A DNA stretch of 64,000 bases from Perlucidibaca wandonensis (GCF_042677145.1 NZ_JBHTIT010000001.1:1798001-1862000), one strand, 5' to 3'; positions 1-8,842 are shown, counted from the stretch's first letter. Numbers and translations: made by a program. Notes: generated from the letters alone by a model not told the origin.

Positions 1-1003
1 CCAACGCCATGCAGAGCATATAAATCGCGCCATAAACAAAGGGTGAAAGCAGGAGCACACTGCTTTCATAAGCCATGTAGTAAGGCCTCAAGGTAGAGAA
101 ATTGTAGATTGGCGCACTGCCTAACCATTCGGTAAGCAGGCCAGTGCGATCTTGCCAAAAAAGAGCAACCCACCAGCTCGTCGCACGCAGGCCATCAAAT
201 GCCGTCGACGATAATAAAAATAATACGAATAGCAGCAGTGCTAAATGTCGCGGCTGCTCGCGCAACATGCCAGAGAGCGGCGCCTGCCAAGACACGGTAT
301 GTCGGCCACGATGGAACGGTGACATCAGTGCCATCAGGCGAAACATCACACTAAATAGCTCTCCATAGCGCGACCATTTCGCCACGCCAAATAGCGCCAT
401 GCCGACCAGGCAATACAGTGTGTAAGCACCTAAGGTCTGACCTAAGCTTAGTGGCGTGTTATGAGTAAATAGCTCTATCCAAATTAAGCCTAAATAGGCA
501 ATCAAAGCTGGCCAATAATTCGCCCATGAAGGGTAACGAAAATAGCCTCGTCGCCAGCGCGGGAAAACTCGGCTAAAGACTAGACCTAGGCTAGTGAATG
601 GATTTATATCGCGATAATAATTTCCAGTTAACGTGCTGAGATAAGTAAAGCCCAGCAAAAATACGATCCAGAAAAAGGTCATATTGAAGTTAACGTAAGG
701 GTCGCGATTGCCCAAAAATCCCGTGGCAATTGTAAGCAGCAGAAAGCCCACACTAAGCGATCGCGCCAAGTATGCTTTTGAGGATTTTTTATAAAGTAGC
801 CGCCGTGGCTTTACCACAGCATGTTGTTCGCCGCGCATCATAAATGCGGCTAAAAAAAATGATAACGCCAGTGCCGCCGCGCCACCATAAAGATAGAGCC
901 ACAGCGGAACTGGCAAGTTGTATTGGCGGCCAAAGGAATGGGCCAATGCCAATGATGGCATCAGCCCACACACTAGCGCTGCAAGCGCAATGCTTCGGCG
1001 CAT
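1..1003 (-). CDS. Polytopic membrane protein of unknown function, 3' end cut by window edge
   Basis: The reverse strand is open from an ATG at 1003 to base 1 with no stop (334 codons), so the gene continues beyond the window. The N-terminus looks like a cleavable signal (MRRSIALAALVCGLMPSLALA, then HSFGRQYNLPVPLWLYLYGG), followed by several hydrophobic stretches: near residues 30-50, 85-100, 110-125, 170-190, 200-220 and 265-280. It starts 3 bp after the stop of the lipoprotein gene upstream, so it is probably the last or a late gene of the 4478-1 operon. I faintly recall similar 'AHSFG..DLPVPLWL' openings in proteins labelled fenitrothion hydrolase in databases, but I would not assign that activity. 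Confidence is high that it is a gene and low on function. Confidence 0.85.
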   Translation of the reverse strand, partial: MRRSIALAALVCGLMPSLALAHSFGRQYNLPVPLWLYLYGGAAALALSFFLAAFMMRGEQHAVVKPRRLLYKKSSKAYLARSLSVGFLLLTIATGFLGNRDPYVNFNMTFFWIVFLLGFTYLSTLTGNYYRDINPFTSLGLVFSRVFPRWRRGYFRYPSWANYWPALIAYLGLIWIELFTHNTPLSLGQTLGAYTLYCLVGMALFGVAKWSRYGELFSVMFRLMALMSPFHRGRHTVSWQAPLSGMLREQPRHLALLLFVLFLLSSTAFDGLRATSWWVALFWQDRTGLLTEWLGSAPIYNFSTLRPYYMAYESSVLLLSPFVYGAIYMLCMAL

Positions 1004-1006
1004 GAC

Positions 1007-3217
1007 TTAACGATTCACCGTTTGTTCCCACATTTGAATATAGGCTTCGGCCGAACGATAAAGCGCATCGATAGCTTCCTTGCCGCCCTCCAAACGAACC
1101 TCTTCAACATAGTCAGCCATCATGCCGTAATGCGCAGTACCGACTTCATCGATAGGCCATGTTTTGCCACTTTCAGGATGAGTTTGCAGGTTGACCTTTA
1201 AAGGTGCGATGCCTTCAAACTGTGGACCCCAGTCTGGACCTTGGAACAAGGTGAATGGATATTGCACAGGCTTGCTACCCGCGCCACGAGGGCCTGCACG
1301 GTCAGCAATGCCATTAGCATCCATACCGTAGCCGAGTGGAATAGGCCCGCGATCAGCTGGCCAGATTGGCTTGAGCTTGTTTAGGAAATCAACGTGGCCT
1401 TTGCCATTAGGTTTGAATGGATAAATTAAGCCGCCACCAGCAAGCAGGTCTTTTGCTTGTTTAATGCTTAAGCCGCCATGCGCACCGTGTGCCGAAATCA
1501 GCGGGTACTTAGGTGTTTGAGCATTCGCCATATCCAGCATTTTGGTTTTGATGGACAGTTCCGCATGATCAATATCAATGACGAAGCCTTTGGCCATCAG
1601 GCGCTGCATGACGTACTCACCGAGATCGGTCATGCCACGTGCATTACATTGGCGACGATCCGATGGATACAGTGGCAGCAGGCCTTTAGTCAGCCCCATT
1701 AGTGTGCTCGTAAGAGGATCATTACCTAAGCCCGGCGGTGTGATGGCGATTTTCGCACCCGCAGAAAAAAAGTATTTTTCGCCTTCTCCGCCATCTGGGC
1801 AGTCGTATGTTTGCCAAAAGCCGCCGGTACCGTAAAAGCCGACGATATTGAGAATGTCACTAAACAAACCAGTGCCACCAAGCGCGCTATTGATGTCGTG
1901 ATACGGGAAGATTTCACGCACGCCGAGGTCCCATACTTCATCGATTTGGCGATCTATACTTTCCTTCGTACAACCTCGCACTTCGCCCAGCAAACCACCT
2001 GGCGTGAAATGAACGGTGCAATCAAACACGTTGGCAAACTCTAGGCCTGCCACCACGGCAAGCTTGCCATCGTTAATCACTCGTCGAGCTTCTTGCGGAG
2101 TTTTCACGATCCGAAACCAGCCTAGGCCCGGGCCACCTTCTTGAGCATCAACATAATCTTGCAGCTGAAATAGATACTTTACCTGCGAAATACCTAGGCG
2201 CATGTCGTTACATTCTGCTCCAGGGCGCAGCACAGCCAATCGACCCACTTCGCAAAGCGCAGCAATATTTGTGCCTTCAGTAACCATAATTCGCATGCCT
2301 GCCTGCCAAGCACGCTCGACCCATTTGTAGTACATAGCTTGGTGAAGCTGTGAGTCAGCTTTTGGCCAGTCAATAAATGTGGGCCACCCCTTCGTGTCAT
2401 GCATTGTTAAAGGCGTCATGTCGAGGATAAGAGCCTCGGGATCACGAATACCTTGCGGTCCATGCCAATCAGCACAATCCGCCATCGCATGCGGCACGCC
2501 AAAGCGATGGAACATTTGGCCATACATCACACCGCCAGCAGATGGACCAACAATGTGTTTGCCATCGGACATTTCATGACCCATGGCCATGTGCGTATGC
2601 ACTTCAGCAAAGCCGATAACAGGCTTATCAATACCGCGGCCAACATAGGTTTTACCTACAATATCGGTGCTAATTTCAGGGTACGGCGTGCAATCGGTAG
2701 TCGGCACAAAGCGGAATTCGCCGGCTTTATCGGAGCTAGAAGACAAGATCAAGGCATTTTGCTCGCCTAGCTGCATCCGCTTATCCGTATCGCTATTGCT
2801 TAGCGTAAAGACGCCAGCGCGAGGCATATCTACTGACCACACCGTGGCATTGCTTGGCTTCATGGCGCTGCCAATCGCGGCACCCGCATTACTCAATAAT
2901 GTTTTGTTTTTTGCCTGGATTAAATACTCACCCAAGGCCGTTGGCTTCATATAGAACGCTTCAGCATTGGCTGGAGAGCTTGCGCTGAAGGCATAACCGC
3001 CAGAGCCATTGCTCGCAGCATAGGCATTGCTTGCAACCGACTGCAGTGCAAAGCAGTTATTCGCCATCGCATACTTTGTCTTTGGTGCAAGGCGCGTTTG
3101 CGGATTCTCAGATCCAGCAGCGGCACCATCGCTGCTATTGCCACAAGCTACCAAGGCGCTCGTTGCTACCAGTAGCGCCGCCATGGCGATACGTGTAGAA
3201 AAACCTGAAATATTCAT
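1007..3217 (-). CDS. Secreted lipoprotein, M19/amidohydrolase-like metallohydrolase
   Basis: This 736-residue protein has a lipoprotein signal with a lipobox ending LVAC (Cys25) followed by GNSSDG, so it should be anchored in the outer membrane or periplasm. Residues 45-180 form a Ser/Ala-rich N-terminal domain. From about 200 there is a probable TIM-barrel metal hydrolase: an HTH pair (H207, H209), a PYHD motif (about H440), DIDHAE (about H551), SAHGAH (about H577) and GYGMDANG (about D633). The last three resemble the C-terminal metal ligands of membrane dipeptidases (peptidase M19), but the N-terminal HxH is more like amidohydrolases. The substrate is unknown. It lies 14 bp downstream of the SDR gene and 3 bp upstream of the membrane protein, so co-transcription is likely. 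The start is chosen at the ATG that begins the signal peptide. Confidence 0.85.
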   Translation of the reverse strand: MNISGFSTRIAMAALLVATSALVACGNSSDGAAAGSENPQTRLAPKTKYAMANNCFALQSVASNAYAASNGSGGYAFSASSPANAEAFYMKPTALGEYLIQAKNKTLLSNAGAAIGSAMKPSNATVWSVDMPRAGVFTLSNSDTDKRMQLGEQNALILSSSSDKAGEFRFVPTTDCTPYPEISTDIVGKTYVGRGIDKPVIGFAEVHTHMAMGHEMSDGKHIVGPSAGGVMYGQMFHRFGVPHAMADCADWHGPQGIRDPEALILDMTPLTMHDTKGWPTFIDWPKADSQLHQAMYYKWVERAWQAGMRIMVTEGTNIAALCEVGRLAVLRPGAECNDMRLGISQVKYLFQLQDYVDAQEGGPGLGWFRIVKTPQEARRVINDGKLAVVAGLEFANVFDCTVHFTPGGLLGEVRGCTKESIDRQIDEVWDLGVREIFPYHDINSALGGTGLFSDILNIVGFYGTGGFWQTYDCPDGGEGEKYFFSAGAKIAITPPGLGNDPLTSTLMGLTKGLLPLYPSDRRQCNARGMTDLGEYVMQRLMAKGFVIDIDHAELSIKTKMLDMANAQTPKYPLISAHGAHGGLSIKQAKDLLAGGGLIYPFKPNGKGHVDFLNKLKPIWPADRGPIPLGYGMDANGIADRAGPRGAGSKPVQYPFTLFQGPDWGPQFEGIAPLKVNLQTHPESGKTWPIDEVGTAHYGMMADYVEEVRLEGGKEAIDALYRSAEAYIQMWEQTVNR

Positions 3218-3231
3218 GTCTAGCCTCGTTA

Positions 3232-4059
3232 TTATTTTTTTAATGTTTTTAGTTTAGGTAAGGAAAAGAGTCGGCTGAGTAGCGCATCGCGTAGCGATAG
3301 CGGCAGCCAACGCGCTAACAATGGCAATGCTCGACCGCCCTTGCCCAAACGTATATATGCAGGAGGTGTTCTACGCAGCATTGCTGCTGCCAGTTGCTCA
3401 GCAAAGACTGCAGCTGGCGTTGCTTGCTGCTGTGATGCCGATGCGCGCTTCATGATAGCGTTCGCTAGTGGCGCATATAGCGAGCCAGGCCTCACCTCAA
3501 CGGTGTTACTTGCTGTCGCGCCAAACGATGAGGCAATGGCTCCTGGCTGCACCACCATGACGTGAATGCCTAAGGGCGCAAGCTCCATGCGCAGTGCATC
3601 GGAGAGTGAGTGCACGGCAGCCTTCGTGGCACAGTAAGCGCCCGCAAATGGCGTGGTGAGCACACCCGAGACACTGCCAACGTTAACGACTAAGCCTTGC
3701 CCTTGCGCGGCCATAGTAGGAATAACGGCCTGTGTCATTGCCAAGAGGCTGAGCACATTGGTTTGAAATTGTTGCGAAGCATCAGCTGCTGAAATATCGG
3801 CGAGAGGCCCCATAAGACCGTACCCAGCATTGTTCACAAGGCCGGTCAGGGTGATATTGCGTTGCGCTAGCTCAGCCATTAATGCCGCAATAGAGTTAGG
3901 GCTGTTTACATCTAGGCCAAGTGTCAAAATGCCTTTTTCTGCTAACTCGCCTAATGTCTCTGGGCGGCGCGCAGTCGCACACACCGAAGCTCCGCGCGCA
4001 TGCAGCGCCAAGGCAAGTGCATGGCCAATGCCGCTAGAGCAACCGGTGATTAAAATCAT
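3232..4059 (-). CDS. Short-chain dehydrogenase/reductase (SDR)
   Basis: A 275-residue classical SDR. It has the Rossmann glycine motif GCSSGIG at residues 6-12, NNAG near 80-84, the catalytic Ser in GSVSG and the catalytic YCATK near residue 150. It should be a cytosolic NAD(P)-dependent oxidoreductase; the substrate cannot be read from sequence. The start codon overlaps the stop of the cupredoxin-like gene by one base (TAATG), a mark of translational coupling. The C-terminus ends in a basic stretch (LPKLKTLKK). Its place between two exported proteins is unexplained. Confidence 0.9.
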   Translation of the reverse strand: MILITGCSSGIGHALALALHARGASVCATARRPETLGELAEKGILTLGLDVNSPNSIAALMAELAQRNITLTGLVNNAGYGLMGPLADISAADASQQFQTNVLSLLAMTQAVIPTMAAQGQGLVVNVGSVSGVLTTPFAGAYCATKAAVHSLSDALRMELAPLGIHVMVVQPGAIASSFGATASNTVEVRPGSLYAPLANAIMKRASASQQQATPAAVFAEQLAAAMLRRTPPAYIRLGKGGRALPLLARWLPLSLRDALLSRLFSLPKLKTLKK

Positions 4060-4478
4060 TAGCGCGGCTCCACTTCAAGTACGCTGATTACGCGATGTAG
4101 GCGATGCGTTTCGAGCTCAAAGCGACCGCTATGCTCAAGTCGAACGCGGAGCGTGGCAGGCTCGTTTGCATTGATCTGTACTGCTTGCTCGTAGCCGTGC
4201 AAATGCACTTCGTCGGGCACATCGCTGATGAAAGACAACAGCAAAGTTTCATTCTGAGGCACCTCAACTTGCTGCGGCCCGATGATTTTCCCTGCTTGAA
4301 TTTGCCAATGATAATCGGCGGTTTCGATAGCCGCCTTGGGCTCGTTATTTGTTGTTAGATCGGGGGTTGCGACAAAAGCTACCACGGAGGTTTGCGGCGC
4401 GCTTGGCGCCATGAAAAACCACAATGCAATCAGAGAGATAATCGCCAAGATGGCGTAGATAAAATTTCGCATAAACAC
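4059..4478 (-). CDS. Membrane-anchored cupredoxin-like domain protein
   Basis: A 139-residue protein with one N-terminal hydrophobic segment (about residues 5-26), acting as uncleaved anchor or signal, followed by a periplasmic beta-rich domain. The domain carries FISDVPDEVHLHGYE, the pattern of cupredoxin-like folds in which a His sits in 'vHlHGy'. It ends with histidines in ETHRLHRVISVLEVE, a possible second ligand set. There is no Cys-rich type 1 copper loop, so it may bind metal differently or not at all. It is the first gene of a four-gene minus-strand group (4478-1), and its stop overlaps the SDR start. Confidence 0.75.
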   Translation of the reverse strand: MFMRNFIYAILAIISLIALWFFMAPSAPQTSVVAFVATPDLTTNNEPKAAIETADYHWQIQAGKIIGPQQVEVPQNETLLLSFISDVPDEVHLHGYEQAVQINANEPATLRVRLEHSGRFELETHRLHRVISVLEVEPR

Positions 4479-4722
4479 TAGCTGCCGTCATTTTGTGACA
4501 AAAAAGTGGCGGACATTTATGTCACTTTTTGTCGTTAATTTTTATTTTAAGCAACATAACAAAAATCGATGCTCACACAAACTACTTAATTGTAACAACC
4601 GCTGTGAAGTACGCCATTTTCATGGCTTATTATCACGTGAGCGATTCTGCTTAATTTACATACAGATCTCAGGCTGAGGCGCGCATGCGGTATGATGCGC
4701 GTCTATTTCTAGAGTTTCTCCT
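4479..4722. promoter_or_regulatory. Divergent intergenic region with inverted repeat 4497-4533
   Basis: This region separates the minus-strand operon starting at 4478 from rhlE at 4723. At 4497-4508 and 4523-4533 it holds an inverted repeat: GACAAAAAAGTG pairs with CACTTTTTGTC, with one extra A in the left arm and a 14-base centre. It begins 19 bp upstream of the cupredoxin-like start, so it could be an operator for that operon or a leader hairpin. At 4681-4700 GCGCAT...ATGCGC surrounds TATGAT (4691-4696), a possible -10 box for rhlE; no good -35 was found. Confidence 0.4.
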
Positions 4723-6084
4723 ATGTCTTTTGCTGATCTGGGCCTGATGCCCGAGCTGCTGCAAGCACTCGAGGCCGTGGGTTACACCACGCCCACGCCA
4801 ATTCAACGTGACGCTATCCCAGTGGTTTTAGCCGGCCGCGACTTACTCGCCGCCGCACAAACTGGCACCGGCAAAACTGCCGGCTTCACGCTGCCCATGC
4901 TGCAATTGCTGAGCTCACGCCATGCCATGCACCCGAGCACACGCCATCGCCCACGCGCACTGATTTTGACTCCAACGCGTGAACTTGCCGCGCAAGTCGA
5001 AGAAAGCGTTAGCACCTATGGCAAACAGTTATCGCTAAACTCGATGGTGATGTTTGGTGGCGTTGGCATGCAGCCGCAGGTCACTAAGCTACGCGGCAAA
5101 GTCGATATTCTGGTGGCAACACCTGGCCGTCTACTCGATCACGTTGGCCAAGGCACCTTGGATCTTGGCGGCATTGAGCTATTCGTTCTTGATGAAGCTG
5201 ATCGCATGCTCGACATGGGCTTTATTCGCGACATCCGCCGCGTGCTCGCGATATTGCCCAAGCAGCGCCAAAACTTACTGTTTTCTGCAACCTTTGCCGA
5301 TGAAATTCGCAACCTCGCCAATAGCTTGCTGAAAGACCCAGCCACAGTCGAAGTTACGCCGCGCAACACCACCGTCGAGCGCATCGAACAGACCATTTAT
5401 CCAGTCGATCGCGAAGCCAAACGTCAGCTCCTTGAGAAGCTCATCCTCGATGGTGAATGGTCGCAAGTACTGGTGTTTACGCGCACCAAGCATGGCGCCA
5501 ACCGCCTTGCCGATCAGCTCGATAAAAATGGCATTGCGGCCATGGCCATCCACGGCAATAAAAGCCAGACAGCGCGAGAAAAAGCGCTGCGCGAATTCAA
5601 GTCCAATCGCCTGCGCGTGCTAGTCGCCACCGATATTGCCGCACGCGGCATCGACATCGACTCCCTGCCTTATGTGGTCAACTATGAGTTACCGCAAGTG
5701 GCGGAAGACTACGTTCACCGCATTGGCCGTACTGGTCGCGCCGGCGCCGGCGGTGAAGCGGTGTCATTGGTTTGTGTCGATGAGCTGAAGTTGCTCGCAG
5801 ATATCGAACGCACGATTAAACAGAAGCTTAACCGCGTCATCGTGCCCGGATTTGAGCCCGACCCTAACGCCAAGCCTGAGCCACTGCGCAAGGCGCCACC
5901 ACCCCGTGGTCCTCGCCGCGATAAGCCTGCGCGTGCAGCTGATCAAGTTCGTCGCGATCAGCCCAGCCAGCGCCGTCGCTCATCGGGCAATGGTCCGGCT
6001 GCGGGCGCAGCACCTGCGCCCTCGTCGCGACCAACATCACGCCCAAGCTCACGGCCTTCGTCAGGCTCTAAGCCTTCGCGATAA
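4723..6084 (+). CDS. rhlE: DEAD-box RNA helicase RhlE
   Basis: An ATP-dependent RNA helicase of 453 residues. It has the Q motif TPTPIQ (24-29), Walker A AQTGTGKT (45-52), DEAD (about 157-160), SAT (about 187) and HRIGRTGR (about 332). The helicase core ends near residue 370. A basic, Pro/Arg/Ser-rich low-complexity tail follows (PSSRPTSRPSSRPSSGSKPSR), typical of RhlE RNA-binding tails. RhlE proteins act in rRNA maturation and mRNA decay. The gene stands alone between divergent and convergent neighbours. The stop falls inside a 13-bp tandem repeat (6069-6107), so the exact C-terminus could vary between strains. Confidence 0.93.
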   Translation: MSFADLGLMPELLQALEAVGYTTPTPIQRDAIPVVLAGRDLLAAAQTGTGKTAGFTLPMLQLLSSRHAMHPSTRHRPRALILTPTRELAAQVEESVSTYGKQLSLNSMVMFGGVGMQPQVTKLRGKVDILVATPGRLLDHVGQGTLDLGGIELFVLDEADRMLDMGFIRDIRRVLAILPKQRQNLLFSATFADEIRNLANSLLKDPATVEVTPRNTTVERIEQTIYPVDREAKRQLLEKLILDGEWSQVLVFTRTKHGANRLADQLDKNGIAAMAIHGNKSQTAREKALREFKSNRLRVLVATDIAARGIDIDSLPYVVNYELPQVAEDYVHRIGRTGRAGAGGEAVSLVCVDELKLLADIERTIKQKLNRVIVPGFEPDPNAKPEPLRKAPPPRGPRRDKPARAADQVRRDQPSQRRRSSGNGPAAGAAPAPSSRPTSRPSSRPSSGSKPSR

Positions 6085-6107
6085 GCCTTCGCGATAAGCC
6101 TTCGCGC
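6069..6107. repeat. 13-bp tandem repeat (3 copies) across the rhlE stop
   Basis: Three adjacent copies of TAAGCCTTCGCGA lie at 6069-6081, 6082-6094 and 6095-6107 (the last ends in C). The TAA at the start of copy 2 is the rhlE stop; the first copy is read as coding sequence. Because the unit is not a multiple of three, copy-number change upstream would shift the frame of the protein tail. Confidence 0.85.
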
Positions 6108-6116
6108 TTAACAGCC

Positions 6117-6162
6117 TAAAACGACATCAGCGCGCCCTAAAAAGCGCGCTGATGTCGTTTTA
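6117..6162. terminator. Strong bidirectional terminator between rhlE and crotonase gene
   Basis: A perfect 19-bp stem: TAAAACGACATCAGCGCGC at 6117-6135 and its complement at 6144-6162, with an 8-base loop. A-rich and T-rich ends flank a GC core, so it can terminate both convergent genes. Confidence 0.9.
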
Positions 6163-6167
6163 GCCGC

Positions 6168-7043
6168 CTATTTCCACCAAGGATAAATCGCCGGCATCTT
6201 GCTGGCACGGCTGGTGTACTGCGGGTCACGCTTCTCTAAAAACGACTGCACGCCCTCTTTGCCATCTTCCAGGCTAGTGTAGAACATCGCCAAGGAATCG
6301 ATGCGATGCGCCTCAATAGGATGCGGCTGCGCGGCGTTGCGATACATCATCTGGCGAGCAAAGGCGACGGCCACTGGCGACTTGTTCTGGCTGAACTTCC
6401 GCGCGAGCTCATAGGCTGCTGGCAGCAAATCATCGGCCGTATGCACCGAGCGCACGAGCCTGCCAGCGAGCACTTGCTCTGCAGTTAAAATATCGCCGCT
6501 ATAGACCCATTCCAGCGCTTGCTGAATGCCAACGATACGCGGCAAAAACCAGCTCGAGCAGGCCTCGGGCACTACGCCGATTTTGCCAAAGACAAAACCA
6601 ATACGGGCTTTCTCCGACACCAATCGAATATCCATGGCCAAGGTCATGGTCGCGCCAATACCAACCGCGGCACCGTTAATGGCACCAATGACCGGTTTTT
6701 TGCAGTCGTAAATCGCCAAAGTCACGCGGCCGCCGGTATCGCGCACACCATCAAAAATAGCCGGATCATTCAGGCGTGAATGCATATCTTCAACACTGGG
6801 CTGTTGTGACTCATCTAAACCAAAGACATTGCCCGGTGCCGTTAAATCCATGCCAGCACAAAAGGCACGGCCAGCGCCCGTTACCACAATGGCGCGAACC
6901 TCATCATCTTCGCTAGCACGACCAAAGGCGTCCACTAACTCATTGGCCATGATCACCGTAAAGCTATTGAGCTGATCGGGACGATTAAGCGTCAGCGTGA
7001 GGATGTGTTCACTCACGTCATATTTCAGGGTGGTATAGCTCAT
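6168..7043 (-). CDS. Enoyl-CoA hydratase/isomerase (crotonase) family protein
   Basis: A 291-residue crotonase-fold enzyme acting on acyl-CoA thioesters. The oxyanion-hole segments are visible as GAGRAFCAGMDL (about residues 60-71) and GAINGAAVGIGATM (about 120-133), and an acidic catalytic position lies in GVVPEACSSW. Residues around the second half match enoyl-CoA hydratases more than isomerases, but the reaction is not certain. I chose the ATG at 7043 because GGAG stands 6 bases upstream; an in-frame ATG at 7055 has no such signal. It is monocistronic and converges on rhlE. Confidence 0.88.
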   Translation of the reverse strand: MSYTTLKYDVSEHILTLTLNRPDQLNSFTVIMANELVDAFGRASEDDEVRAIVVTGAGRAFCAGMDLTAPGNVFGLDESQQPSVEDMHSRLNDPAIFDGVRDTGGRVTLAIYDCKKPVIGAINGAAVGIGATMTLAMDIRLVSEKARIGFVFGKIGVVPEACSSWFLPRIVGIQQALEWVYSGDILTAEQVLAGRLVRSVHTADDLLPAAYELARKFSQNKSPVAVAFARQMMYRNAAQPHPIEAHRIDSLAMFYTSLEDGKEGVQSFLEKRDPQYTSRASKMPAIYPWWK

Positions 7044-7171
7044 GCAACGCTCCAATGACTAAGTTTTCGATGAACTGCGGTTGTACCTGAGCGAAGCACT
7101 TTCGACAACCGCGCAATCCATGTCCACTTTCTGTCATAATTTTGTCTTATAAATATCACAGAGGTTGGGTC

Positions 7172-8752
7172 ATGGATCTAAAGCATTTAGAAGGCATGGA
7201 TCGCGCGATGGATAAAAACCGCGGCGATCAAGTCCGGCTCGGCATAGGCCTGCTCTTTATTTTAGGCGTGATGTTATACGCCGCCAGCCAAAGCGTTGGC
7301 GAAGTTAGCATCATGTTAGTTATGGCCGCGATGGTTGGCGGCTATATGGCAATGAACATCGGCGCGAACGATGTCGCCAATAATGTTGGCCCCGCCGTGG
7401 GCTCACGCGCACTGACGCTCGGTGGCGCGCTTGCGATCGCCGCTGTCTTCGAGGCCGCTGGCGCTATCATTGCCGGTGGCGAAGTGGTTGGCACCATTCG
7501 CAATGGCATTATCGACCCCAACTTAATTCCAGACTCCGACACTTTTGTTTGGATCATGATGGCCGCACTAATCGCTGGCGCACTCTGGCTAAACATTGCC
7601 ACGGCTATCGGCGCACCAGTTTCGACTACACACTCTATCGTTGGCGCTGTTCTCGGCGGCGGCATCGCTGCCTCCGGCTTTGATATTGTGAACTGGTCCA
7701 CGATGAGCGGCATCGCAGCAAGCTGGATCATCTCACCTGTGCTCGGCGGTCTCGTCGCTGCGGCGTTTTTGTATTTGATTAAACGCAGCATTACCTACAA
7801 GCCCGACATGATGGCGGCAGCTCGAAAAGTGGTGCCGTGGCTAGTCGCGGCCATGGCCTTGGTGTTCAGCGTCTATATCCTACAAAAAGGCCTGAAACAG
7901 ATAGTTCACATCTCTCTGATGCAGGCCACATTAATTGGCTTAGTCATTGCTCTCGGCGTTTTTGTTCTTGTGCGTTGGCGACTAAGGCAGCCTAAGTCGC
8001 AGTTCCTCGAAGGCAAGCAAGGCGTAAATAGCTTATTCACCGTGCCACTGATTTTCGCCGCCGCCCTGCTCAGCTTTGCTCATGGCTCCAATGATGTCGC
8101 CAATGCCATCGGCCCATTAGCAGCCATTGTCGATGTCTACACGGCGCATCCAGGTGAGTTCGGCACCTCGGCGGCTATCCCTTTATGGGTAATGATGATT
8201 GGCGCGCTGGGCATCGTGATTGGTCTAGCTTTGTTTGGCCCAAAAGTCATTCGCACTGTCGGCACCGGCATTACCGAGCTTGATCAAATGCGCGCTTTTT
8301 GCATTGCTATGGCGGCAACCATCACGGTGATTATTGCCAGCCAGCTCGGCTTGCCTGTGAGTTCGACACATATCGCCGTGGGCGGTGTATTTGGTGTGGG
8401 CTTTCTGCGCGAATATCTGAAGAAAAACTACGATCGCATGGTTATGGAGATTAAAGATCACCACCCAGAAGATGACCAAGCTGCCATCGATGTTTTCTTA
8501 CAACACTTTAATCACGCCGACATTCATCAAAAAGGGGTGATGCTGCGTGACCTAAAGGCACTGTCTAAGGCCAATGAAGATCCCGCGCACTTCTCTAAAG
8601 GTGAGCGCAAAAATCTGAAAAAGGTCTATCGCAAAGAGTTGGTGAAACGCTCGCAAATCATGCGCATCGTTTCGGCGTGGATCATCACTGTGCCAGCCAC
8701 GGCACTGATGGCCAGCCTGATCTTCTTTATGCTGCGCGGCATGCTTGCTTAA
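7172..8752 (+). CDS. PiT-family inorganic phosphate transporter
   Basis: An integral membrane symporter of the PiT family (526 residues from the ATG at 7172, which has GAGG 7 bases upstream; an in-frame TTG at 7142 is less likely). The two inverted signature repeats are present: GANDVANNVGPAVGSRALT near the N-terminus and GSNDVANAIGPLAAI near the middle. About ten hydrophobic helices flank a hydrophilic C-terminal region (about 420-500) before the last helix. Family members take up phosphate as a neutral metal-phosphate complex with H+ or Na+. No PhoU-like DUF47 partner is adjacent. Length is slightly above E. coli PitA (499). Confidence 0.92.
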   Translation: MDLKHLEGMDRAMDKNRGDQVRLGIGLLFILGVMLYAASQSVGEVSIMLVMAAMVGGYMAMNIGANDVANNVGPAVGSRALTLGGALAIAAVFEAAGAIIAGGEVVGTIRNGIIDPNLIPDSDTFVWIMMAALIAGALWLNIATAIGAPVSTTHSIVGAVLGGGIAASGFDIVNWSTMSGIAASWIISPVLGGLVAAAFLYLIKRSITYKPDMMAAARKVVPWLVAAMALVFSVYILQKGLKQIVHISLMQATLIGLVIALGVFVLVRWRLRQPKSQFLEGKQGVNSLFTVPLIFAAALLSFAHGSNDVANAIGPLAAIVDVYTAHPGEFGTSAAIPLWVMMIGALGIVIGLALFGPKVIRTVGTGITELDQMRAFCIAMAATITVIIASQLGLPVSSTHIAVGGVFGVGFLREYLKKNYDRMVMEIKDHHPEDDQAAIDVFLQHFNHADIHQKGVMLRDLKALSKANEDPAHFSKGERKNLKKVYRKELVKRSQIMRIVSAWIITVPATALMASLIFFMLRGMLA

Positions 8753-8781
8753 GGCCAAAAGCTACTCTGCAGCCTGAGCAC

Positions 8782-8819
8782 CTTAGCGATGGCACGGCAC
8801 TTGCTGTGCTTTCGCTAAG
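8782..8819. repeat. Hairpin before the transglutaminase cluster
   Basis: CTTAGCGA (8782-8789) pairs with TCGCTAAG (8812-8819); an inner GCAC/GTGC (8797-8800, 8806-8809) can extend it. There is no T run, so a simple terminator for the transporter gene is doubtful. It lies 24 bp before the next start codon. Confidence 0.5.
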
Positions 8820-8842
8820 ATGTCTGCTTACCGAGGCTCGCT

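Noticed and set aside
789..1031. 80-codon minus-strand frame overlapping the lipoprotein and membrane-protein junction
   Set aside because: It is out of frame with both neighbours, and the true frame (start 1003) is open for 334 codons with a signal peptide and membrane helices.
7342..7791. 149-codon open frame antisense to the phosphate transporter
   Set aside because: Ala/Pro/Ile-rich translation is the mirror of transmembrane codons; no start signal; fully inside a strongly supported gene.
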